The notes beneath the pieces were generated by a model. That model saw nothing but the letters and a program-made list of their open reading frames with translations. It was not told the origin of the DNA and made no database searches. Position numbers and translations under genes: made by a program. DNA of 64,000 nucleotides from contig NZ_JBDKWG010000142.1 of the NCBI RefSeq assembly GCF_040151475.1, positions 53,575 to 117,574 of the forward strand. The letters run 5' to 3'. Of the stretch, positions 8,806 through 18,500 are shown one piece after another; the first letter of the stretch is position 1; the number at the start of each line of letters is the position of its first letter. This DNA comes from CAXBNB01 sp040151475. GTDB taxonomy: Bacteria; Bacteroidota; Bacteroidia; Cytophagales; Cyclobacteriaceae.

Positions 8806-9393
8806 TTAATCGACTTCATTGTAGATGTGTATACTTTTCAAAGAATCATTTATGAACTCAAAGGTATGAGAGGAATACCCCTCTTCATCTTCAATTACAA
8901 ACTTATTGATCGCATCTTTGTTTTCAATATTGAATACCTTCGTAAAAGATTCTTTTGACATACCTACTTTTATATTTTTCGATAATTCTACAGTTGAGCT
9001 TCTAAGAATTGCGGTATTAAAGTGCACTTTTTTTGCAGTACTATAGAATATAACAGTATCATTTCTTGATGTGTATATCAAAAATTTATCATCACTAGAA
9101 GAATGCGTATTACTGTATGGCTGACTATTAAAATGAAATTTATCTCCTAATACCTCATTAACCTTAGATGTATCAATTTTAAAAGTAAATGGGTTTGCCG
9201 AAAACTCATTATTCAAAACATAACCTGTTGCAGATTTATTTTGGTTTAATGAATCAACAGTTTCAGAATCATTCTTAACAAAGGAAGCGGCTTCCTGTTG
9301 ATTTTTCACAACCATAACTTCTTTCGCATTCTCGGTTGATGGCTTACAACTGATCAAAACAATGAATAATATGGGGCATATCTTATTTTTCAT
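8806..9393 (-). CDS. Small lipoprotein, possible immunity partner of the M23 RHS tip
   Basis: The 195-residue product begins with a lipoprotein signal ending LFIVLISC (Cys about residue 16), followed by a flexible polar stretch. Near residues 142-155 it reads KVGMSKESFTKVF, reminiscent of the SmpA/BamE-like fold. I do not recognise a named family. It starts only 9 bp after the stop of the RHS tail that carries an M23 peptidase domain, which is the usual position of an immunity gene in polymorphic toxin cassettes. A periplasmic lipoprotein would be in the right place to block a cell-wall peptidase. The gene is real by its signal, length and placement; the immunity role is inference from context. 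Confidence 0.75.
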   Translation of the reverse strand: MKNKICPILFIVLISCKPSTENAKEVMVVKNQQEAASFVKNDSETVDSLNQNKSATGYVLNNEFSANPFTFKIDTSKVNEVLGDKFHFNSQPYSNTHSSSDDKFLIYTSRNDTVIFYSTAKKVHFNTAILRSSTVELSKNIKVGMSKESFTKVFNIENKDAINKFVIEDEEGYSSHTFEFINDSLKSIHIYNEVD

Positions 9394-9402
9394 AGTTTTA
9401 GC

Positions 9403-11058
9403 TTAAAAATGAATAGAGCTATGACCTGGTGTTCTCATTCTTTTCTGTTCTATGGCATTTTGTCTTCTTTGTACAGCTTGCATTTGTTTAGCTTGAGTTT
9501 TTGTAGGAGCATTCTTCAAACCTGAATTAGCATCTCTCGGATTTAAAACAGCTCCATTTGAATCTCTTACTTCATAGTGCAAATGTGATGCTGTACTTGT
9601 TCCTGTATTTCCAATCTTACCAATGGTTTCACCTCTTTTTACCACTTGATTATTAGATACTGCCGTAGAGTTATCTTGTAAGTGGAAAAATGAATGCTTG
9701 TTGCCTCTATTGTCTTTCATATGTACCCTGTTTCCAGCACCATCACTATCATCTTTGCTTTTTACCACAAGTATTTTTCCATTTGCAGGAGCAACTATGT
9801 CTTTACCTTCACTAGCAGAACTTCCATCAACATCAACTATATCAATTCCTTTATGAGGCCTTGCTTTTCCAGTAACAGGATGAACTCTATTTGGATTTTG
9901 CTCACTTGATATCACAGGGTCTTTTACTGGCGATATTGTGACTTTATCATCTGCAATTTTCTTATTTTGACTATCTAGTTCAACTCGCTTCTCATGAATA
10001 GTCTGTGAGTTATTCCCATTATTCTTATTTTTCTTATCATCTTCAGGAATCATCCCATCAGGATCAATAAAACGTATCGGATTATCAAAGGCGTAATTGT
10101 AAGGCGAATGTCTTCTCATCAGATCAGCGGCAAGATCTACCGTATGCCACTTACCCAATGTAGGATCATAATATCTCGTTTGATAATCGTACCATCCTAA
10201 ATCTAGGTCAGCAACCAATTCTTTACCATTATACTTAAAATTCTGATCCACAGTCCCTGGCTTTGTATAAGAGTTAAAAGCCAGACCAAAGGGATAATAA
10301 TCTGTCGTCTCCAGTACAGGACTCTCACTTATCGCTACATCAAGGTTATCAAAGAACACATAATTAGAGCTATTGCTCTCATTACTAAGGTAAATATAGA
10401 TAAATCCTGCTCGATCTATGATAAGATCACTCACTGAAATTGTTTGCTCAAGATTTGCACCCTCTTCTACTCCAAAATACCCTGCATCTACTATAGTATT
10501 ATCAGAATCAAACAATAAATAGTTCAGATAGGCAGATGGATAACTATCCGAATTGCTGTTGCCTGATAATAGCGCACTGGTGACCGCAGGATCATTGTTG
10601 AATATATCATAAATAGCCTGCTGTCCTTCAGAAGCACCTGCTCCATCTACTCCTCCAAAAGCAGTGGTCAACGCTGCTGCTATATTGGCTACTGCTACAG
10701 GGCTTGTGCCATAACCTGATATATCTTCATAATAAGCCTTTACACTCATACTTATGGTATCGCCTCTCGATACCGCCGTAGCAAAGCCAGGGCCTATAGG
10801 TGCTGCGCTGTTGAGCCTTACTGCTTTGCCTCCCACAGGATATGGAACTCTTGGATCTACATTGAAAAAGTCTGTGGTATCCTGAGTATAAGTAGCATCT
10901 TCAAATGTAGCTAAGTACCCACTGGTATATTCACCTGTAGTAAAAGTGCTTCTTGTATTGCCAAGATGGTCTTTCAAGTGGTATTGGTAAGTAAAACTGT
11001 CATTTGGTTCTTGTATGATCCTGCCTTCTTCGTGCTGGATAAAAAATAAAAATCCCAA
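9403..11058 (-). CDS. Displaced RHS C-terminal module fused to an M23 (LytM) peptidase
   Basis: This 551-residue open frame lacks the N-terminal four-fifths of an RHS protein. From FIQHEEGRIIQEPND it follows the C-terminal RHS sequence of the large gene at 12563-18988. It includes the core TDYYPFGLAFNSY and WYDYQTRYYDP and ends the shared part at FIDPDGM. The tip then changes to a different domain with M23 metallopeptidase motifs: HPVTGKARPHKGIDI (H-x3-D near residue 400) and ASHLHYEV (HxH near residue 494), which would bind zinc and cut peptidoglycan cross-links. The apparent ATG lies inside a hairpin, no signal peptide exists, and homology stops at about 11045. It is thus an orphan tail, probably silent unless recombined into the full-length gene. 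It could alternatively be expressed as a short protein. Confidence 0.82.
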   Translation of the reverse strand: MGFLFFIQHEEGRIIQEPNDSFTYQYHLKDHLGNTRSTFTTGEYTSGYLATFEDATYTQDTTDFFNVDPRVPYPVGGKAVRLNSAAPIGPGFATAVSRGDTISMSVKAYYEDISGYGTSPVAVANIAAALTTAFGGVDGAGASEGQQAIYDIFNNDPAVTSALLSGNSNSDSYPSAYLNYLLFDSDNTIVDAGYFGVEEGANLEQTISVSDLIIDRAGFIYIYLSNESNSSNYVFFDNLDVAISESPVLETTDYYPFGLAFNSYTKPGTVDQNFKYNGKELVADLDLGWYDYQTRYYDPTLGKWHTVDLAADLMRRHSPYNYAFDNPIRFIDPDGMIPEDDKKNKNNGNNSQTIHEKRVELDSQNKKIADDKVTISPVKDPVISSEQNPNRVHPVTGKARPHKGIDIVDVDGSSASEGKDIVAPANGKILVVKSKDDSDGAGNRVHMKDNRGNKHSFFHLQDNSTAVSNNQVVKRGETIGKIGNTGTSTASHLHYEVRDSNGAVLNPRDANSGLKNAPTKTQAKQMQAVQRRQNAIEQKRMRTPGHSSIHF

Positions 11059-11081
11059 CCATCTTACGATGATTGGGATTT
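11050..11081 (-). terminator. Terminator-like hairpin at the head of the orphan RHS tail
   Basis: On the minus strand, arms AAATCCCAATCAT and ATGGTTGGGATTT pair with one G-T wobble and are followed by a T-rich run with one A. The sequence is related to the hairpin at 8479-8508. It sits exactly where homology of the orphan tail to the main RHS gene begins, so it marks a cassette boundary. Confidence 0.5.
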
Positions 11082-11245
11082 CTTGACTTAAAGGGCGTAA
11101 AGTTTGAATTGCAAGCTTAAACTAGCTGCTACTTTTGTTTAATTTTGCTAGAACCAACAAACATCATAGGAATACACATATTGAATATGAATTATTATTC
11201 GTTTAATATTGTTTATTTATACTGCTAAAATTTGAAAAATACAAC

Positions 11246-11586
11246 ATGAATTTTGGACAAAAAATGACGTTCTACCATAAGAAAAACAAACTTCCACAAG
11301 CTGATACTGATAAGTACTACTGTATCATTAGAGAAATTATAGGTAGATGTAAGCGTGATGAAGTAAAGCCTTCTATCGAGGTGGCTAAAAAGATTGCTTC
11401 CCTTCTTGATACAACATTGGTTACTTGCTCAGGGAGACCAAGAACGATCAATTATTTAAAGATCCTAGCATACTGCAAAGGTTACACGAGCTTAGCCAAC
11501 TTTCTGGTGGTGATAAAGAACACATCCTTAATGCCCTGAATGAGCTTCTACAAAACGTAAAGGCTAAAAAGGCTTTCACTTCTTAA
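11246..11586 (+). pseudogene. XRE-family helix-turn-helix regulator, frameshifted
   Basis: The first 60 codons read like an XRE-type DNA-binding repressor, with RDEVKPSIEVAKKIASLLD as the end of the helix-turn-helix. After DTTL the frame breaks. The next frame continues with the expected LLRETKNDQLFKDPSILQRL, then LNELLQNVKAKKAFTS, and a stop at 11584-11586. The junction reads TTGGTTAC where the family pattern (LDYL) would want TTGGATTAC, so loss of one base explains it. The recognition-helix region (KYYCIIREIIGRCKRD) also looks worn compared with typical family members. It probably encodes no working regulator. A sequencing error is possible but less likely given the wear. Confidence 0.72.
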
Positions 11587-11616
11587 ATAGAAAAAATTAC
11601 AAACCTTATCTTAATC

Positions 11617-12069
11617 ATGAAAAATCTAATCATTATCATCGCTTTATTTTCCTCCATTAATTGCTTTGCTCAAAATTCTCCTTCAGGCATTATCAATACA
11701 TTTTTTAATAAATATGAAAATGAAGGAAGCAATATTGCTCTTGATTATCTTTTTTCAACTAACAAATGGATGGGAGACTCTAAAACTCAAATAGATAATA
11801 TAAAACTAAATTTATCAGGAACATTAGAACTTATTGGTAATTATTATGGATATGAAGAAATTATCTTAAGCTCTATTGGAAACGACTTCAAACTCTATAC
11901 TTTTCTTGTAAAATATGATAGACAACCACTTAGATTTTCTATCCTTTTATACAAACCAAATGATACATGGCGACTTCAAAATTTTAGCTATGATGATAAC
12001 TTAGATGAAGAACTAGATGAAGCAGCAAAAGCATATAGATTAGAGGAAAATATTGCGGGAATGCGCTAA
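11617..12069 (+). CDS. Secreted protein of unknown function
   Basis: The 150-residue product has a clear Sec signal peptide (IIIIALFSSINCFAQ, cleavage about residue 19) and no lipobox that fits well. The mature part is mixed alpha/beta, with FFNKYENEGSNIALDYLFST near its start and NDTWRLQNFSYDDNLDEEL near its end. This may be an NTF2-like fold, but I do not recognise the family with confidence. It is one of two plus-strand genes inside a minus-strand RHS locus, and its stop overlaps the stop of the convergent membrane-protein gene by four bases. This position between a main RHS gene and its orphan tail makes it a candidate cassette passenger; no function is assigned. Confidence 0.7.
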   Translation: MKNLIIIIALFSSINCFAQNSPSGIINTFFNKYENEGSNIALDYLFSTNKWMGDSKTQIDNIKLNLSGTLELIGNYYGYEEIILSSIGNDFKLYTFLVKYDRQPLRFSILLYKPNDTWRLQNFSYDDNLDEELDEAAKAYRLEENIAGMR

Positions 12070-12554
12070 CTTTTAAAGTATTCATTAATTCTCGGTTGGA
12101 TAAACCAAATCCCAACAATAAAAATAAAGAAGTAAAGAAATACCAACTGATCACTATATTGAGATGATTTTCTGGATTTGATTTCTTGCATAGACAAGAA
12201 TGATTGAGCAGTAAAATAGACCACATAAAAAAAAGCAAACGCAAAATAAACGGTCAACAATAAAACAATCATGGGCATTTCGCTCTCACGGCCATTGTTC
12301 ATAATTGAAGCTATTGAGGAAAAAACAATTAAGTAAAAACAGTTGATGATGAAAAAAGTATCTGGTCTAATTTCATCATCATTAAGCTGTTCATTTAGGT
12401 TCTTTCCAACTAATAAAAACCAGCCAAATAAAATATTATAAGATATGATTTCTAGTATAGAACCTATCAAAAAATCAGTAACTATAGCAGATATCATCAA
12501 TGGCAAAAACACCATTAAAAATATCTGCCAAGATGTAGTTTTAAGTATAAACAT
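12066..12554 (-). CDS. Four-helix membrane protein, possible immunity protein of the main RHS tip
   Basis: This 162-residue protein is strongly hydrophobic, with about four predicted membrane helices (for example IFLMVFLPLMISAIVTDFL, then TFFIINCFYLIVFSSIA, VLLLTVYFAFAFFYVVYF and FLYFFIFIVGIWFI). No known family is recognised. It begins 8 bp after the stop of the large RHS gene and is surely co-transcribed with it. In polymorphic toxin loci that slot normally holds the immunity gene for the variable tip, and a membrane immunity protein would suit a toxin acting on the membrane or envelope. That role is inference from position only. The gene end overlaps the convergent plus-strand gene by four bases. 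Confidence 0.75.
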   Translation of the reverse strand: MFILKTTSWQIFLMVFLPLMISAIVTDFLIGSILEIISYNILFGWFLLVGKNLNEQLNDDEIRPDTFFIINCFYLIVFSSIASIMNNGRESEMPMIVLLLTVYFAFAFFYVVYFTAQSFLSMQEIKSRKSSQYSDQLVFLYFFIFIVGIWFIQPRINEYFKS

Positions 12555-12562
12555 CTTTCTAT

Positions 12563-15500
12563 TTAATCCTCGGTTTCTACATTACTGCCAGGCTTTATAA
12601 TCGAATCAACAACATTACCGAAAAAATTTCCAATCGCATCAATTGATTCGTCTACAAAATTTGAAAGAGCATCTAAATTAGCCGATATTTCTCCTGATAC
12701 TTGACCAAATGTTGCGCCCACAGAAAATTCATTGGCTCCTTCCCCTCCTGAAGATGATAGCTTGGTGTTCCCTATTTTAGCATTCCCTTTTTTGTCTCTT
12801 AATTTGGTACCTCCAGTAATTCCCTCATCATCTGATTTAATTTCAGTTTTAATATCATCCTGAGAGTAAGAAATATCCACAGCATTTCCGAGTGTAAATC
12901 CAAATTCTGTTGAAGTAACAGAGCCTGATATCGATTTGTCACCATTTGTACTCGCACTGCCTTCCACTGAGAAAGCTTTACCTTCAACATTCAATTTAAA
13001 GGAAGAACCTAGTTTTACTTTTCCACCAATTCCAGCCCCTTGAAGACCTCCTTTAATTGAAATTACATTTCGTGCGCTGTTATTAGCTTTACTAATACTG
13101 TTAACTACATTATCCTTAACTGCAGCATTTAGAAGTTTTTCTCCACCTCCAGTTGGAACCATCCCATCAGGATCAATAAACCTGATCGGGTTATCAAAAG
13201 CATAATTATATGGAGAGTGCCTTCTCATAAAATCAGCAGCTGGATCAACTGTGTGCCACCTACCCAGAGCCGGATCGTACCACCTGGCCTGGTAATCATA
13301 CCAGCCCAAACTTAAATCAGCAACAAGCTCTTTCGAGTTGTATTTGAAGTTTTGCCCGATAGTCCCCGGCTTAGCATAGGAGTTAAAGGTCAAGCCAAAG
13401 GGATAGTAATCTGTCGTCTCCAGTACAGGGCTTTCTTGAATACTTACGTTGAAATCGTCGAAATACACAGGGTTCAAAGAATTACTTTCATTGCTGATGT
13501 AAATATACAAATATCCTGATTGTTCTACTTCCAAAGCCATATCATTAAATATAGGTTCATTAGCATTAAGAGCCGCAGTGGTAACACCGACATATCCACC
13601 ACTTCCAACTATATAGTCATAATTGTCATCCAGCATGAGATAGTTGATATAGGCAGAGGGATTGGTGTCTGAACTGTTTCCTCCAATCAAAACAGAAGCA
13701 TTATTAGATATAGCATCGTTAATTCCGGTAAAAACCTGACCTGCTTCACCAGCCGCACCACTTGTGCCAAATACATTTGCAATATTGGCTGCCAATACCG
13801 CAGGATCATATGAATTACTCCAGCCAGAAGTATTTTCATAGTAAGCATAAGCGATAAAATTGACAATATCACCTCTTTCCACATGGGTATAAAATGCAGG
13901 TCCAATCGGATTTGCACTATTGACCAAAGCAGATTCATTGCCACCTACGGTGTGATTGGCGTTAGCGTAAGTATGCCTTGTTTCAGAAATATTGTAAAAC
14001 TCACTCTCTTCCTGATCTGCAGTTGCCTGAAGATCGGATTCCATAGTGGCAGTATAAATACTCGTATATACGCCCGAAGTAAAAGTGCTTCTTGTATTAC
14101 CAAGATGGTCTTTCAAGTGGTATTGGTAAGTAAAACTGTCATTTGGCTCTTGTATGATCCTGCCTTCTTCGTGCCGGATAAATTGTAAGACTCCATTTTC
14201 ATAAATAAACTCTCCTGCATAGTCTGTAGTCTTGAACAAGGTATCAGCCTGATATACCCTCTGCTTCAGTTTAATTCCTGATGCATCATATTCATAGACT
14301 ATAGAATCGCCCGGATTGTCCATATCTACTATGTAGGGCAAATTCAAATGGTTGTAATAAATAGAGTCAATCCCTTTGTTCAGGTCTTTGACCATATTGC
14401 CGTTGGCATCATAGAGGTATTCTTCGGCTACTTCTACAGCATCTTTGAAGCCATAGGATTCATTGACTATATCATCATCTACTTTTTTCAATCGATTGCT
14501 GGTAGCTCCCGGAAGTCCATAATTGTAAGTCAGGTCATCGAACCCTTCAGCGTTTTTACCCAATCTCGACAGGCTCAAAATATTGCCATTGAGGTCGTAG
14601 GAAATACCGGACACCTTATACTCACTGACATTGCCAAGTGATCCTGTAATATCAGAATGATGTTGCGCAAATGTCAGTCTGTTCATGGCATCATAGCTGT
14701 AGCTGTAAGCCCTTTCACTCACACCTCCCACGGATTGAAAATCGCTCCATTTCATGGCTGAGATGTTGCCGTTGTAGGCTTGTGTATTGCTCGTTCCTGT
14801 CATGGTATTGTTGTAGGCCAGTTCGAAACCGAAAAAGTCCTGCAGACTGGTATTGTCATCATCATTGGTGAGGCCACTATCATCTGTCAGGCCGGAGTTG
14901 TTCATTGAGGTGAGCCATCCACGGATGTTGTAGCGGTAATCCACCGACTGCATAAAGTCCGTACCATCGGTACTGTGCAGGCTTTTGTCCACCAGCTCAC
15001 CTATTTGGTTGTATTCATTCTTCAATAGCGTTATTTCGTCTTCCGTATCTGTTTTGTGCTTTACGGCCAGCAACCTGTCGGCATGGTCGTAATCAAAAGT
15101 CCTCAGTATGGGAGTAGTATCCGAGCCATCATCGTGTACGGTTTTGGTTTGTAGTACTTTGCCTGTAAAGTCATACAAATTGCTGGTCACATCTATTCCC
15201 CCGAGGTTGTTGTCCCCCTTGGCCTGAATCACCCTGTAGCGGTTATCATAATAGGTTGCTGATTTCAACCATTGGCCTGTAGCCAGATTTTTCACTTTCC
15301 CTCCGGTCACTTGTCCTTTTACCGCTGTGTTTTCACTCGTTTCGGAGGTATAACTGTCGTGAGACAATGACGGGTTGCTGTAATCATAACCAGTGCCCCA
15401 AGTGGTTTCCTGATCGTTTTGATAATCGTAGTTGTCGTAGTATGTCACAGTCAGGTAAGCAGAAGTATCGCTTACATCGGGGAAAGAGGCATTGTTATAG

Positions 15501-18500
15501 CCATGCACATTGCCTGTTGTGGTTTGCCGGGATTCGTACCAGGCACTTGTTCCACCTGCCAGGGTATTGACGACCGCCTGCATAGAGTCCTGAGTAATGG
15601 TAGCCGTATGGGTATAGATACCAGTTAAAACAGGCCGGTTCAGCACATCGTATTTGGTAAAAGTCCACAGGCTGTCGGGCCTCTGGTTGGCATCTTGTGT
15701 CAGTACCAGCCTGTCCCGCTTGTCATAAACCATATATACCCAACCTGCTCCGGGCACTTTCTTTTCTACCATCCTTTGCCGTGCATCATATTTGTATTGG
15801 AATGCGTAATTGTCAAGCTCCCCGGCATCCAGAGTGGCATTGCCACTAAACACCATTGGTGGCAATACAAACCTGAGGTTACCGAAATCATCATAAATGT
15901 AGTAAGTCTGTGCCCATGGGTTCGCTCCATCGCCTGTTTCTACTTTTTTCAGAATAGTGCGCCCCTGCTTGTCTGTAAACTCTACTACCTGATGAAATTC
16001 TTCATCTTCGGTAATGTTCTTGTAGAGCTGGCCAGCACCGTAAGGAGTGTTGGCTACAGGCTCATCTGAAGAATTGATCGTCCAGACAATAACATCATCA
16101 CATCCGGTGGTACAACTGTTCGCTCCAGTGGTTGTATTGGCTTCATAGCTGAAGCGTACCACCCGGTCGGTAGTTACTTCTACATCTTCATCAGGTTGCC
16201 AGGCAGCTCCGGGTGCTCCCTGCTTGAGTACACGGTTGAGCGGAGATGCTTCATAGATGGTTTCACTAAAAGGGTAATCATCGTGGGCTACTTTGCCTGC
16301 GGTATGGTAAAAATCATATTGTGATGTGCTGGCATGTGCGGTTTCATCCAAACTGGCAGCATTGGCAGCCACTATGCCTCCTGATGTAGTAGCCACATAA
16401 GGGAGGAAAGACTTAGTCTGCCGTCCAAATTCGTCATACAATATGGGTTGTATGATATCATGTGGGTCAGGCCCGGGTGATGCCTGCCACAGTACGGTCT
16501 GCACAGGCCTGCCAAGCCCGTCAAAGTAGTCCACTTTTCTATTTACTTTGCTTACATCTTCCGGGATATTGTCAGGATCCATTCCCTCCTCTTTGAAAGT
16601 CCAGGTCATGATGTAATTTTCGTCCTCATCAGCCAATACCCTGGTGATTTCAGTTGCCGGACTTGTCCAGATAAAGTTGTCTGCATTTGTGATTGCTACT
16701 TTATAGCTCCCTGCTGTTGTGACGCTGTAGCTATTCACTGTGGCTCCTGCTATATTCTGATCGTTCTTTTTCCATTGGTAAGCGGCATATCCCGATGTTG
16801 CAGTAAGGGTAGATGATTCTCCTATTGCCAGTTCCGTTTGGCCGGTCAATGCCACTACAGGATTACTTACTACCGTAATGTTCCTGGTGTCGGTATTGGA
16901 ACAGGTATTTCCATCGGTATAGCTATAGGTAATGGTATGTGTGCCTGTCCCCGCTGTAGCTGCGTTGAATGTATTCCCTCCCGTAACACCAGTTCCTGAC
17001 CAGGTGCCCCCAGATGGTGACCCTCCCGTAATGGTGAAGGTATTGGTGGTAAATACCTGAAGGTCAGAGCCAGCAGAGACGGTGGGAAAATCGTTTATCG
17101 TTACATTTTTTGTCTGTACTGAATTGCTGCCACAACCCGTGCCTGTATAAGTAATCACTGCGGTACCTGAAAAATTACTATCCCAATTAACCAAACCGGA
17201 ACTGTTTATTGTTCCTGCACCCGAAGTGATAGACCAGGTGCCCGTTCCGTTTGATACGCTTGCATTGTAGTCGGTATCTGCAGAGTTCCTGCACAAACTA
17301 CTCGTGCCTGTTATCGCTGTAGTGGTCACATAAGGGGTCACGGTCACGTTTTTTGTCTGTACCGAATTGCTGCCACATCCCGTGCCTGTATAAGTAATCA
17401 CTGCGGTACCTGAAAAATTACTATCCCAATTAACCAAACCGGAACTGTTTATTGTTCCTGCACCCGAAGTGATAGACCAGGTGCCCGTTCCGTTTGAAAC
17501 GCTTGCATTGTAGTCCGTATCTGCAGAGTTCCTGCACAAACTACTCGTGCCTGTTATCGCTGTAGTGGTCACATAAGGGGTTACTGTTACCGTTTTATTT
17601 GCGCTTGTTGAAGTGCCACAGACACTTGCCGTTACGGATATGGTAGCTGACCCTGAAAAACTACTCAACCAGGTAACCAATCCGGATGAATTGATGCTTC
17701 CCGCACTTGACGGACTAATTGACCAACTATAAGTACTTGCATTGGATGCGTTGGCATTATAATCTGTCGTTCCTCCTCCTCTGCATCTGCTCGACACTCC
17801 TCCACTGATACTTACCTGACCAACAGCGGGGATCACAGTAATAGCCAGGTCAGAACTGTACTTAGTATAAGTGGTTCCACATGATGTGGTAATTTTTCGC
17901 ACCTTGTATGTATGGCTTCCAGTAGCTGTGGGAACATAGCTATAACCATCAGTGCCTGTGTCTACACCGTCTTTGTACCAGTCTCCGGACACATTCGACA
18001 AAAGTGTCACATTTCCGGGACAATAACTCCCAGGACTTTCTTCCGAAGAGTTGATATCAACGCTTATGGTAGGATTTGATGGCGGGGGTGGCGCAGCACT
18101 AACGACTGCAGAATTATCCAGAGTCACTGTACAACTTCCAGTGGTGGCTGTTGCGGTATATGTGCCCGGGTTTGCTGTGTAGTTGAAGCTAAGTGAGTAT
18201 TGAGAATCACTTGTTTTGGTGACCTGTTGTAAGTATGAACTCTGCCCTGTTTTATATAATTTAAAAACTGTACCATTTGCAAAATCTGGCGGATAGTTTA
18301 GACTTAGCGTAGCGGCTCCACCTCCACAGTTCTGATTGGCAACATTCACATACGCACCATAAGTCTGAGGTGCACTAGTGATGGTCACATATACTTTTCC
18401 TGAACTACTACTCCACTGATTACTGCTGTTTCGTGCCCGAATATAATACCAACCGGTTCCTTCATTGGCAGTAAAAGTGCTACCAGAGCCTTTGGATGTA

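Noticed and set aside
15695..16069. 124-codon open frame on the plus strand
   Set aside because: It is antisense to the main RHS gene and shows no domain or start signal.
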